Assembly: GCF_009827575.1 (NCBI RefSeq)
Contig: NZ_WTYR01000001.1
Location: 2,081,001-2,145,000 of the forward strand
From: Alteriqipengyuania halimionae
GTDB taxonomy: Bacteria; Pseudomonadota; Alphaproteobacteria; Sphingomonadales; Sphingomonadaceae
DNA length: 64,000 nucleotides
Direction of reading: 5' to 3'
In this document: piece by piece, positions 10,139-19,047 of the stretch
How positions within the stretch are numbered: position 1 is the first letter of the stretch
Layout: every line of letters begins with the position of its first letter
Made by a program: the position numbers and the translations under genes
The notes under the pieces: model-generated
The model's input: only the letters and a program-made list of their open reading frames with translations
What the model was told of the DNA's origin: nothing
The model's database searches: none

Positions 10139-10153
10139 TTGTGCATCGCACAA
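10139..10153. promoter_or_regulatory. Perfect palindrome in glnK upstream region
   Basis: TTGTGC-ATC-GCACAA, with 6-bp arms and a 3-bp centre, lies about 90 bp upstream of the glnK start and about 190 bp upstream of the small HTH gene on the other strand. It resembles a dimeric regulator site, but its orientation differs from the usual NtrC element, so the cognate regulator is unknown. Confidence 0.4.
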
Positions 10154-10340
10154 CGGGAAAGGTTTCGTCAATCAGGGTCGTTGTTAACCAATACGGGGGT
10201 TAAGTCATTGCTAAATAAGCATTCTGTTTTCGATCCCACGTCGCGATGTACGCGTGAAATATTCATGCCGGTCCTTTTGCCGACCTCATGCTGCACCGCA
10301 CGCAGCGCGACCGCCTGAACGAGGAAGGGAAGGACAGCCA

Positions 10341-10616
10341 GTGAACGACCCCGCCCTTGCCTCCATGCACCCAACCGAACTGCGCGCGACAATGGCGCGG
10401 ATGAACCTCTCGACGCAGACCGAGCTGGCCAAGACGATCGGCGTCGATCGTTCGACCGTCAGCCTGTGGCTCGACGGGCGAATCGGCGTTCCCCGCCCGG
10501 TCGCCAAACTGCTCCGCATCCTTTCCGATGCCGAAACGGGTCCGTCATATCCGGGATGCCCCGACTGTCCGGCCCGCCACAGCGTCCACGACGTCGCCTG
10601 CCGGGCGCGCCAATAG
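10341..10616 (+). CDS. Small helix-turn-helix (XRE-like) DNA-binding protein with C-terminal CxxC
   Basis: A 91-residue protein. Residues 15-55 form a Cro/CI-like helix-turn-helix: MNLSTQTELAKTIGVDRSTV followed by SLWLDGRIGVPRPVAKLLRIL. The tail carries CPDCPARH and one more Cys, which could bind metal. GTG at 10341 is chosen because a purine-rich AAGGA lies upstream and homology-like sequence begins just after it; a longer frame from 10254 looks non-coding. It is divergent from glnK and precedes tRNA-Cys. The target is unknown. Confidence 0.7.
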   Translation: MNDPALASMHPTELRATMARMNLSTQTELAKTIGVDRSTVSLWLDGRIGVPRPVAKLLRILSDAETGPSYPGCPDCPARHSVHDVACRARQ

Positions 10617-10668
10617 GCGATTGCCATAATCGCGGCGCTCGGTTAGTGCGCGCCCTCACCACCCCTGA

Positions 10669-10742
10669 GGCCCGATGGCGGAGTGGTTACGCAGAGGACT
10701 GCAAATCCTTGCACGCCGGTTCGATTCCGGCTCGGGCCTCCA
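10669..10742 (+). tRNA. tRNA-Cys (anticodon GCA)
   Basis: A 74-nt cloverleaf: acceptor arms GGCCCGA/TCGGGCC, anticodon stem around CTGCAAA giving anticodon GCA, T-arm GCCGGTTCGATTCCGGC, discriminator T and an encoded CCA. Confidence 0.96.
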
Positions 10743-10746
10743 CTCT

Positions 10747-10774
10747 TTCCAGACGCCTGTTTGAGCGCCTGGAA
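10747..10774. terminator. Hairpin between tRNA-Cys and the convergent hydrolase gene
   Basis: TTCCAGACGC and GCGCCTGGAA form a 10-bp stem with one mismatch on plus (a G-U pair on minus) and an 8-nt loop. It sits between two convergent transcripts, so it could end either one. The T-tract is weak on both sides. Confidence 0.45.
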
Positions 10775-10785
10775 GTGCCTTCGAC

Positions 10786-11937
10786 CTAGTTCTCCAGGTC
10801 GAGCAGCAGCGCAGACAATTGCGCGGCGTGCGTGAGCGCGAGCATGTGCGGCGCACCGGGAATAACGTCCATCCGGCTTCCGGGGATGGTCAGCAGCTTC
10901 TCCATCAGTCCGGGCGGGGTCGACGCATCGCATTCGCCCGCGATAACGCGCGTCGGCAACGTGATCTCTCCGAGCCGATCGGCGATGTCGAGCCTATCCA
11001 GCGCGTTCCAGCCCGCGCACCAGCCGGGCAATTGCGCCCGCAAGACGCAATCGCGCGCATAGCGTACGGACCAGTCGTTTTCGGCCAGGTCGGCGGGATT
11101 GAACCACCGCGTCAGGGTCGATCGAAGCTGTGCGGCAACCCCGTGATCGCGCGCGGCGTCCGCTCTCTCTGCAAAGGCGGGAAACGGCCATGCTGTGGCG
11201 GCTATGATGGCAAGCCCACGCACCAGCTCGGGCCGCGCGAGCGCCAGTTCCAATGCGATCGTTCCGCCGAGCGATAGTCCCGCCACGCTCACCGGCCCGG
11301 CATCGAGGCTTTCGATCAGTTCGGCAAGATCCGCGGCGTAGTGGGCGGCCCCGCTCGCCGGTTCGGCCTCCACCGCACCGCCGAAGCCGCGAAGATCGTA
11401 GGCGACGACGCGATAGCGGTCGCAAAGCGGCGGGATGACGTCGCGCCACATCCGCCAATCGAGACCCAGCGCGTGCACCAGCACCATCACCGGCTTGTCA
11501 CCGCCGCTGTCGAACATGCGCGTCGTCATGTTTCCGATTGTGACCGTACGGCTGGGAAGCGCCGCGGGGATCGCCTGCTCCTCGAACACCTCGGTCACGA
11601 TGCGCAGCATGTTGATGGCTCGCGGATAGCCGGCATAGACCGACAGATGCTCGACCAGCGCGACAATCTCGTCGCGATCGGCGCCCACACGCAGCGCGGC
11701 TTCGACATGAAGGCGCAATTGCGGTTCCGCGCCGCCGATGGCCGCAAGGATCGCGACCGATGCCATTTCACGCTCGCGCCGCGAAAGCGTGGTCAGGGCG
11801 AAGATCGAGCCGAATGCGTGTTCGATCAGCGTATCGGCCAATGCCGGCGATGCCGCGCGGATCCACGCTTCGGTCTGATCGCCGCGTGCGCCGTCGATGG
11901 CGAAGAGTTCACGGCGTCCGATGGCTGCTTTGGTCAT
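10786..11937 (-). CDS. Carboxymuconolactone decarboxylase-like domain fused to alpha/beta hydrolase (PcaC-PcaD-like)
   Basis: A 383-residue two-domain protein. Residues 10-115 resemble carboxymuconolactone decarboxylase (TLSRREREMASVAILAAIG, then HLSVYAGYPRAINMLRI). Residues 130-383 are an alpha/beta hydrolase with VHALGLDWRMW, nucleophile Ser222 in AGLSLGGTIALE, acid in AGECDASTPP and His in GAPHMLA, close to 3-oxoadipate enol-lactonase. Such a pair would act on consecutive beta-ketoadipate steps, but no other pca gene is in the window. The CMD part lacks an obvious catalytic Cys. Start 11937 has GAGGT upstream; a longer frame to 12009 crosses the regulatory gap. Confidence 0.8.
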   Translation of the reverse strand: MTKAAIGRRELFAIDGARGDQTEAWIRAASPALADTLIEHAFGSIFALTTLSRREREMASVAILAAIGGAEPQLRLHVEAALRVGADRDEIVALVEHLSVYAGYPRAINMLRIVTEVFEEQAIPAALPSRTVTIGNMTTRMFDSGGDKPVMVLVHALGLDWRMWRDVIPPLCDRYRVVAYDLRGFGGAVEAEPASGAAHYAADLAELIESLDAGPVSVAGLSLGGTIALELALARPELVRGLAIIAATAWPFPAFAERADAARDHGVAAQLRSTLTRWFNPADLAENDWSVRYARDCVLRAQLPGWCAGWNALDRLDIADRLGEITLPTRVIAGECDASTPPGLMEKLLTIPGSRMDVIPGAPHMLALTHAAQLSALLLDLEN

Positions 11938-12017
11938 GGTGGTACCTCGTCTGCATTGATTGGTCCGGGATTGGGTTTGGGTTGATTGTATTGCGCGAGA
12001 CGGTACCATTTCGAATT
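11938..12017. promoter_or_regulatory. Divergent promoter region between hydrolase and LysR genes
   Basis: An 80-bp gap separates the divergent genes. GGTACC occurs near each end (about 11940 and 12002) in inverted flanking context: GGTGGTACC on one side, GACGGTACCA on the other. A LysR protein bound here could control both genes, the usual arrangement for this family. No clear promoter hexamers were assigned. Confidence 0.4.
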
Positions 12018-12911
12018 ATGGAAATAGACGGGATGAAACGCGAAGCGCCTTTCGAAAAATCGAAAGCGCTCGACTGGAGCAACGTGCCGGTGTTCCTCGC
12101 TCTGATGCGCGCCGGTACGCTGAGTGGCGCGGCGCGGGCGCTGGGCGTGGTGCCATCCTCGGTCTCGCGCCAGATCGAGAGCCTCGAGCACCGACTCGGC
12201 TCGCTCCTGTTCGAACGTACGCCGAGGGGCTATCTGCCGACCCCGGCAGCACGCGATCTATTGGTGCGCGCCGAGGAGGCCGAACGCGCGATCGGCGCCT
12301 TCGCCGAGATGGGCCGCGATCGCGATCAGGCGGCGACCGGCAGCGTTCGCATCGCCACGGCTGAGAACTTCGCCAACAGCCTGATCCTGCCCATGGTCGG
12401 CCCGTTCCTCGATCGCTATCCCGGCCTCCGACTGGAAATCGTGACCGACATACGCACCGCCAATCTCAGCCGGCGCGAGGCGGATATTGCGTTGCGCCTC
12501 GTCCGCCCGAAGACCGGGCCGTATGTCGTTTCACGCGTTGCGACCATGGAAAGCGGAGTGTTCGCATCCGACAGCTACCTTGCCGGTGAGCACACCGAAG
12601 ACACGCTCATCGCGTGGGATGACGGCCATCTCGACCTGGAAGCGTCGCAGTGGCTGAAGCGGCTGTATCCCGAAGCGCGTGTCGCGATCACCGCCACATC
12701 ACTCGCAAGCCAGCTCGCCGCCGCTGGTGCGGGAGCGGGGCTCGCGGCCCTGCCGACCTTCCTCGCCGACGGCCTGGACCGGGTAGGCGATGGTGCGATG
12801 CGTCAACCGGTATGGCTCGTCCAGCACGCCGACAACTATCGGACCGCCGCGATCTCTGCCGTGACGAAATTCCTGCGTGCATGCCTCGCAGCGAGCGCGC
12901 TCGAGACATAG
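12018..12911 (+). CDS. LysR family transcriptional regulator
   Basis: A 297-residue regulator. The N-terminal helix-turn-helix reads VFLALMRAGTLSGAARALGV then PSSVSRQIESLEHRLG and LFERTPRGYLPT, and the substrate-binding part begins near residue 95 with GSVRIATAENFANSLILP. It is divergent from the CMD/hydrolase fusion and probably controls it, responding to an aromatic or lactone metabolite (inference from arrangement only). ATG at 12018 or 12033 could be used; the latter has the better purine-rich leader. Confidence 0.9.
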   Translation: MEIDGMKREAPFEKSKALDWSNVPVFLALMRAGTLSGAARALGVVPSSVSRQIESLEHRLGSLLFERTPRGYLPTPAARDLLVRAEEAERAIGAFAEMGRDRDQAATGSVRIATAENFANSLILPMVGPFLDRYPGLRLEIVTDIRTANLSRREADIALRLVRPKTGPYVVSRVATMESGVFASDSYLAGEHTEDTLIAWDDGHLDLEASQWLKRLYPEARVAITATSLASQLAAAGAGAGLAALPTFLADGLDRVGDGAMRQPVWLVQHADNYRTAAISAVTKFLRACLAASALET

Positions 12912-13082
12912 CCGGCCCTAGCGTCATTGGCGACGACCGAAGCGGTGTGAGGCGCCAACCAGCATCGCATACCTTCGCATTTGCAGCATTTTGGATTGAC
13001 GCGACCGCCCCAATGCTGAAACACTAAGTGAACGTGCGCGACCGCTTTTGTGTAATTTTATTTCAACTCGCAGGAAACACCC

Positions 13083-14522
13083 ATAGCTAAAGATTCCACC
13101 CTCCGTTTCGTCGATCGTGAACAACGTTACCCGGCCAAGCGCGATGCGATCGCGCGCCGTGCGGATTTCGAGGAAATCACCGCGCGCTGGCGCGAATCCG
13201 AAGCCGCCGAACAGGCGAGCCGCTGTTCGCAATGCGGGGTGCCCTACTGCCAATCGCACTGCCCGCTGCACAACCATATCCCCGACTGGCTGCGCCTGAC
13301 CGCCGAGGGTCGGTTGCGCGAGGCCTACGATCTTTCCGCCCGCACCTCGACCATGCCCGAAATCTGCGGGAGGATTTGCCCGCAGGACCGGCTCTGCGAG
13401 GGCAATTGCGTGCTCGAGTTTACCGGCCACGATGCGGTCACCATCGGCAGCGTCGAGAAATTCCTCGGCGATACGGCCTGGGCCGAAGGCTGGGTCGCGC
13501 CGCTCGAACCTGCCGCCCCCACTGGGCAAAGCGTCGGCGTGGTCGGTGCCGGACCGGCGGGGCTGACCGCGGCCGAGTATCTGCGCGAGGCCGGGCACGA
13601 GGTGCATATCTACGATCGCCACGATCGCCCCGGCGGTTTGCTGGTCTATGGCATTCCCGGCTTCAAGCTCGACAAGACGGTGGTCGATCGCCGGGTCGAA
13701 CGGCTCGAACAGGGCGGGATCGAAATCCATCGCGGGGTCGATATCGGGCGCGACATTTCACTCGAAGAGCTGCGCAAGCGCCACGATGCGGTGCTGATCG
13801 CGACCGGCGTCTACCAGTCGCGCGCGCTCACGGTCGATGGTGCCGACCTGCCCGGCGTGGTCCGCGCGATCGACTATCTCACCGCCTCGAACCGCAGCGG
13901 CTATGGCGACGATGTGCCCGAACATCGCGACGGCACCCTGGGCTCTGAAGGCAAGGACGTGGTGGTGATCGGCGGCGGCGATACCGCGATGGATTGCGTG
14001 CGCACCGCGATCCGGCAAGGCGCGGCCTCGGTCAAATGCCTCTACCGCCGCGATCGCGACAACATGCCCGGCTCGCGCGCCGAAGTCGCCCATGCCGAAG
14101 AGGAAGGCGTCGAATTCCTGTGGCTGTCCGGCCCCGCGCGGATCGAGGGCGATGGCCGGGCCGAACGCGTCCACGCCGATCGCATGACGCTGGGCGAGCC
14201 CGATGCCAGCGGGCGGCGACGCCCGGTGGTCGATCCCGAAACCAGCTTCGCGCTCGATGCCGATCTCGTGATCCTCGCGCTCGGTTTCGAAGCCGAGCCC
14301 TTGCCCGAACTGTTCGCGGCGGACGATCTCGCGGTCGATCGCTGGGGCACGCTCGAATGCGCGTCCGATACGATGATGACCTCGCTCGACGGGGTGTTCG
14401 CCGCGGGCGACATCGCGCGCGGGGCCAGCCTCGTCGTCTGGGCGGTGCGCGACGGACGCGATGTGGCCGAAACGATGCAGGCCTATCTGACGGCCAACCG
14501 GACGGACGCCGAAGCAGCATGA
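13083..14522 (+). CDS. gltD: Glutamate synthase small subunit, apparently starting with ATA
   Basis: Supplies electrons from NADPH to GltB. Conserved homology covers 479 residues: the N-terminal 4Fe-4S cysteines CSQCGVPYCQSHCPLHNH (residues ~48-65) and CGRICPQDRLCEGNC, the FAD motif GVVGAGPAGLTAAEY near 150 and the NADPH motif VVVIGGGDTAMD near 290. The family N-terminus (A-K-D-S-T-L-R-F-V-D) begins right after an ATA codon at 13083, and AGGAAA lies 7-8 nt upstream. The first in-frame ATG (13239) and GTG (13236) fall inside the cysteine motif, so they cannot be the natural start. The stop overlaps the gltB start (ATGA). Confidence 0.93.
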   Translation: MAKDSTLRFVDREQRYPAKRDAIARRADFEEITARWRESEAAEQASRCSQCGVPYCQSHCPLHNHIPDWLRLTAEGRLREAYDLSARTSTMPEICGRICPQDRLCEGNCVLEFTGHDAVTIGSVEKFLGDTAWAEGWVAPLEPAAPTGQSVGVVGAGPAGLTAAEYLREAGHEVHIYDRHDRPGGLLVYGIPGFKLDKTVVDRRVERLEQGGIEIHRGVDIGRDISLEELRKRHDAVLIATGVYQSRALTVDGADLPGVVRAIDYLTASNRSGYGDDVPEHRDGTLGSEGKDVVVIGGGDTAMDCVRTAIRQGAASVKCLYRRDRDNMPGSRAEVAHAEEEGVEFLWLSGPARIEGDGRAERVHADRMTLGEPDASGRRRPVVDPETSFALDADLVILALGFEAEPLPELFAADDLAVDRWGTLECASDTMMTSLDGVFAAGDIARGASLVVWAVRDGRDVAETMQAYLTANRTDAEAA

Positions 14523-17500
14523 CCGATCATCGCAAAGACGCCGCCCGGCTCGCCGCCGAGGGCATGTACCGTCCCGAATTCGAAGGCGATGCCTGCGGCG
14601 TCGGCCTGATCGGCGAAATTTCGGGCAAACCCTCGCGCCGCGTGGTCGATGCCGCGATCGAGGCGCTGCGATCGGTCTGGCACCGCGGTGCCGTCGACGC
14701 GGACGGCAAGACCGGCGACGGCGCGGGCCTGATGCTCGACCTGCCGACGGATTTCTTCGCCGAGGCGATCCGCGACAGCGGCCACCGCGTGCGCGAACGA
14801 CGGCTGGCGGTGGGCATGATCTTCCTTCCGCGCGCCGATATTTCCGCGCAGGATGCCTGCCGCACGATCGTCGAGGCCGAGCTGATCGCGGCCGGCTATA
14901 CCGTCTATGGCTGGCGGCAGGTGCCGGTCGATATCTCGGTGATCGGGCGCAAGGCGCAGGAGACCCGCCCGGGGATCGAACAGGTCATGATCGCGGGCCC
15001 GCGCGAGCACGAGCAATCGCGCGCCGAGTTCGAAAAGCAGCTCTATCTCGTTCGCCGCCGGATCGAGCGTCGCATCGTCGCGGCCCAGTTGCGCGATTTC
15101 TACATCTGTTCGCTGTCATGCCGCTCGATCGTCTACAAGGGCCTGTTCCTGGCCGAGAGCCTGACGCAGTTCTATCCCGACCTGCTGGACACGCGCTTCA
15201 CCAGCCGCGTCGCGATCCTGCACCAGCGCTATTCGACCAACACCTTCCCGCAATGGTGGCTGGCCCAGCCCTTCCGAACGATGGCGCATAATGGCGAGAT
15301 CAACACGATCCGCGGCAACAAGAACTGGATGCGCACGCACGAGATCAAGATGGCGAGCCTCGCCTTCGAAGGGGTCGAGCGTGACATCAAGCCGGTGATC
15401 CCGGTCGGCGCATCGGACACCGCCTCGCTCGATGCGGCGATCGAATTGCTGATGCGATCGGGCAAGGAAGCGCCGACCGCGAAATCGATGCTGATCCCCG
15501 AAGTGTGGGAGAACGCGCCCGACATGCCCGAGGATGTCCGGGCGATGTACAAATACATGGCCTCGGTGATGGAGCCGTGGGACGGCCCCGCCGCGCTGGC
15601 GATGACCGACGGGCAATGGGCAGTTGCCGGGCTCGATCGCAACGCGCTGCGCCCGCTCGCCTATGCCCGCACTGATGACGGGTTGCTGGTGGTCGGCTCC
15701 GAAAGCGGCATGGTCGATCTGCCCTCCGATCGGGTGGCCGAGCGCGGACGTCTGGGCCCGGGCGAGATGATCGCGATCGACCTCGCGCGCGGCGAGTTGT
15801 TGCACGACGCGGCGCTCAAGCGCCGGATCGCCGCCGAAGCCCCTTATGACGAGCTGGTCGGCGGCTTCCGAACGCTCTCCGATCTCCCCGATCCTCCGGC
15901 GGATTCGGTCGAGCTTCCCGCCGACGATGTGCTGGCGCGACACCAGATCGCCGCGGGCATGTCGCTAGAGGATATGGAGCTGATCCTCGCGCCGATGGGG
16001 GCCGAGGGCAAGGAAGCGATCGGTTCGATGGGCGACGACACGCCGCTCGCGGTGATCTCGAACCGTCCGCGCCTGCTCAGCCAGTTCTTCCGCCAGAATT
16101 TCGCGCAGGTCACCAACCCGCCGATCGACAGCTTGCGCGAACGGCATGTGATGAGCTTGCGCACGCGCTTCGCCAATCTGGCCAACATCCTCGAAGAGGA
16201 TGACCAGAACGATCACGTGCTGGTGCTCGAAAGCCCGATCCTTTCGAGCGCGAACTGGCAGCGCCTGCGGGCGGGCTTCGGCGCGTCGCAGGCGTCGATC
16301 GACTGCACCTATCCGGCCGACGGCACCGCGGAGGATCTGCGCGCCGCGATCGCCCGCATCCGCGAAGAGGCCGAAGCCGCCGTGGGGGCGGGCCATTCCG
16401 AGCTGTTCCTGACCGACGAGGCCTGCGGGGCCGATCGGATCGGGGTGCCGATGATCCTCGCCGCCGCTGCCGTGCATACGCATCTGACGCGGGTCGGATT
16501 GCGATCCTTCACCTCGGTCAATGTCCGCTCGTCCGAATGCCTCGACACGCATTATTGCGCGGTGCTGATCGGCGTCGGCGCGACCACGGTCAATCCGTGG
16601 GTCGCCGAAGCCGCGCTGGTCGATCTGCATGCACGCGGCCTGCTGGGCGAAGTTTCGCGCGAACAGGCGATCGGCAATTACCGCAAGGCGCTCGACGACG
16701 GACTGCTCAAGATCATGGCCAAGATGGGGATCTCGGTGATCTCCAGCTATCGTGCGGGCTACAATTTCGAAGCGGTGGGCCTAAGCCGGGCAATCACCGA
16801 CGATCTGTTTCCGGGCATGCCCAACAAGATTTCGGGCGAAGGCTATGCCTCGCTCCACCTCAACCTGACCGAACGGCACCGCGCCGCTTATGCCAAGGGC
16901 TCCGCGCGGTTGCGGATCGGCGGCTATTATCGCCAGCGCGACGGCGAGGAACGCCATGTCTGGCAGGCCCGCCTGATGCACCTGCTGCAAAGCGCCTGCG
17001 GCACCGGCAAGTTCGAACTGTATCGCAAGTTCACCCAGGGCCTCGAAGCCCAGCCGCCGTTCTACCTGCGCGACCTGCTCGGCTTCGCGCTGCCCGACGA
17101 GCCGCTTTCGCTCGAAGCGGTCGAGCCGACCGATGCGATCCGCAAGCGCTTCGTCACGCCGGGCATGAGCCTGGGCGCGCTGTCGCCCGAAGCGCACGAG
17201 ACGCTGTCGGTCGCGATGAACCGGATCGGCGCGCAAGCGGTCTCCGGCGAAGGTGGCGAAGCGCCCGAGCGCTATCACCCGCGCCCCGACGGCGACAGCG
17301 CCAACAGCGCGATCAAACAGATCGCCAGCGGCCGCTTCGGCGTAACGGCGGAATATCTGCGCGCCTGCGAAGAAATCGAGATCAAGATCGCGCAGGGGGC
17401 CAAGCCCGGCGAAGGCGGGCAATTGCCCGGCTTCAAGGTCAACGCAACGATCGCGCGGCTGCGCCACTCGACCGAGGGGGTGACGCTGATCTCTCCCCCT

Positions 17501-19036
17501 CCGCATCACGACATCTATTCGATCGAGGATCTCGCCCAGCTGATCTACGATCTGAAGCAGATCAATCCGCGTGCGCGGGTCTGCGTGAAATTGGTCAGCG
17601 CGGCCGGGATCGGCACGGTTGCCGCCGGCGTTGCCAAGGCCCATGCCGACACGATCCTGATTTCGGGCCATAATGGCGGCACCGGGGCCAGCCCACAGAC
17701 CAGCATCAAATACGCCGGCACGCCATGGGAAATGGGGCTCGCCGAAGTGCATCAGGTGCTCGCGCTCAACGGACTGCGCCACCGGGTAAAGCTGCGCGTC
17801 GATGGCGGCATCAAGACCGGGCGCGACGTGGTGATCGGTGCGATCCTGGGGGCCGAGGAATTCGGCATCGGCACGATGAGCCTCGTTGCGATGGGCTGCA
17901 TCATGGTGCGCCAGTGCCATTCGAACACCTGCCCGGTGGGCGTGTGCACGCAGGACGAAGCCTTGCGCGCCAAGTTCGGCGGCACGCCCGAAAAAGTCGT
18001 CGCGCTGATGGATTTCCTCGCCCGCGACGTGCGCGAGACACTCGCCCGGCTCGGCGTCGCCAAACTGACCGACCTCGTCGGACGCACCGAATTGCTGCGC
18101 CAGGTCAGCCGCGGGGCCGAGCATCTCGACGATCTCGACCTCAACCCGCTGCTGGTGAAAATCCCGCTCGAACCGGGTCGCAATATCTTCGCGATCGAAG
18201 AGCATCGCAACCCGGTGCCCGAAGGGCTCGACGGCGCGATCGTGCAGGATCTCGGGTCGCGCCTCCCGGGCGGAGAGGCGGCAAGCCTGCGCTACCGGGT
18301 GCGCAACACCCATCGCGCGGTCGGCACACGGCTGTCTTCCGCCGTGCTCGAACATCACGGTGCGAACGGTCTGCCCGATGCCACATTCGACATCGAATTG
18401 ACCGGCAGCGCAGGGCAGTCGCTCGGCGCGTTCCTGGTGCCCGGCATCCGCCTGACCGTGCGGGGCGACGCCAATGATTACGTCGGCAAGGGCCTCTCGG
18501 GCGGCACCATCGCGGTGCGATCGCCCGAAGACGCGAACGGCAGCGATCGCGACGACACGCTGGTCGGCAATACCGTGCTCTATGGCGCGACCTCGGGTCG
18601 CCTGCATGTCGCGGGTCGGGCAGGCGAGCGCTTCGCGGTGCGCAATTCGGGCGCGAGCGCGGTGATCGAGGGCTGCGGCGCCAATGGCTGCGAATACATG
18701 ACCGGCGGCGACGTCGTCATCCTCGGATCCACCGGGCGCAATTTCGGCGCAGGCATGACCGGGGGCATGGCTTTCGTGTGGGATCGCGACGGCGGTTTCG
18801 AAGGGCGCGCCAACCCCGAATCGATCCTGTGGCAACGCGTGGCGAGCAACTACTGGGCCGAGCGCCTGAAGGACCACCTCACCCGGCATGTCGAGCTGAC
18901 CGGCAGCACCCGCGCCGCCAACCTGCTCGATCGCTGGGACGATGCACTGGGCGAATTCTGGCAGGTTTGTCCGCGCGACATGATCGGGCGGCTCGAACAC
19001 GAGCTCGACGACAGCACCGAGAGCGAAGCCGCCTAG
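14519..19036 (+). CDS. gltB: Glutamate synthase large subunit
   Basis: Converts glutamine and 2-oxoglutarate to two glutamates; a full-length 1505-residue protein. A short propeptide ends at Cys26 (EGDACGVGLIGE), the N-terminal glutaminase nucleophile, followed by glutaminase motifs such as HQRYSTNTFPQW and MAHNGEINTIRGN. The central and FMN-binding synthase domains include PGMSLGALSPEAHET, SGEGGEAPERY and SGHNGGTGASPQTS. The 3Fe-4S cysteines are in CHSNTCPVGVCTQD, and a C-terminal GXGXG beta-helix follows. The ATG overlaps the gltD stop. It is convergent with hisIE, with an 11-bp gap. Together with glnK-amtB it makes this a nitrogen-assimilation region. Confidence 0.97.
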   Translation: MTDHRKDAARLAAEGMYRPEFEGDACGVGLIGEISGKPSRRVVDAAIEALRSVWHRGAVDADGKTGDGAGLMLDLPTDFFAEAIRDSGHRVRERRLAVGMIFLPRADISAQDACRTIVEAELIAAGYTVYGWRQVPVDISVIGRKAQETRPGIEQVMIAGPREHEQSRAEFEKQLYLVRRRIERRIVAAQLRDFYICSLSCRSIVYKGLFLAESLTQFYPDLLDTRFTSRVAILHQRYSTNTFPQWWLAQPFRTMAHNGEINTIRGNKNWMRTHEIKMASLAFEGVERDIKPVIPVGASDTASLDAAIELLMRSGKEAPTAKSMLIPEVWENAPDMPEDVRAMYKYMASVMEPWDGPAALAMTDGQWAVAGLDRNALRPLAYARTDDGLLVVGSESGMVDLPSDRVAERGRLGPGEMIAIDLARGELLHDAALKRRIAAEAPYDELVGGFRTLSDLPDPPADSVELPADDVLARHQIAAGMSLEDMELILAPMGAEGKEAIGSMGDDTPLAVISNRPRLLSQFFRQNFAQVTNPPIDSLRERHVMSLRTRFANLANILEEDDQNDHVLVLESPILSSANWQRLRAGFGASQASIDCTYPADGTAEDLRAAIARIREEAEAAVGAGHSELFLTDEACGADRIGVPMILAAAAVHTHLTRVGLRSFTSVNVRSSECLDTHYCAVLIGVGATTVNPWVAEAALVDLHARGLLGEVSREQAIGNYRKALDDGLLKIMAKMGISVISSYRAGYNFEAVGLSRAITDDLFPGMPNKISGEGYASLHLNLTERHRAAYAKGSARLRIGGYYRQRDGEERHVWQARLMHLLQSACGTGKFELYRKFTQGLEAQPPFYLRDLLGFALPDEPLSLEAVEPTDAIRKRFVTPGMSLGALSPEAHETLSVAMNRIGAQAVSGEGGEAPERYHPRPDGDSANSAIKQIASGRFGVTAEYLRACEEIEIKIAQGAKPGEGGQLPGFKVNATIARLRHSTEGVTLISPPPHHDIYSIEDLAQLIYDLKQINPRARVCVKLVSAAGIGTVAAGVAKAHADTILISGHNGGTGASPQTSIKYAGTPWEMGLAEVHQVLALNGLRHRVKLRVDGGIKTGRDVVIGAILGAEEFGIGTMSLVAMGCIMVRQCHSNTCPVGVCTQDEALRAKFGGTPEKVVALMDFLARDVRETLARLGVAKLTDLVGRTELLRQVSRGAEHLDDLDLNPLLVKIPLEPGRNIFAIEEHRNPVPEGLDGAIVQDLGSRLPGGEAASLRYRVRNTHRAVGTRLSSAVLEHHGANGLPDATFDIELTGSAGQSLGAFLVPGIRLTVRGDANDYVGKGLSGGTIAVRSPEDANGSDRDDTLVGNTVLYGATSGRLHVAGRAGERFAVRNSGASAVIEGCGANGCEYMTGGDVVILGSTGRNFGAGMTGGMAFVWDRDGGFEGRANPESILWQRVASNYWAERLKDHLTRHVELTGSTRAANLLDRWDDALGEFWQVCPRDMIGRLEHELDDSTESEAA

Positions 19037-19042
19037 GCTTCG
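19024..19042. terminator. Small hairpin at the gltB stop
   Basis: CGAAGCC and GGCTTCG form a perfect 7-bp stem around a 5-nt loop that includes the gltB stop codon, in the 11-bp space between two convergent operons. A T-rich tail is weak, so termination activity is uncertain. Confidence 0.35.
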
Positions 19043-19047
19043 TTGCG

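Noticed and set aside
10052-10340. Sigma54 promoter for glnK-amtB
   Set aside because: No TGGCAC-N5-TTGCA match on the minus strand; the nearest sequence (GTGCCGTGTTGTTG) has wrong spacing and bases.
16781-19000. 739-codon minus-strand open frame
   Set aside because: Lies entirely opposite gltB, whose motifs are unambiguous; a product of high GC content.
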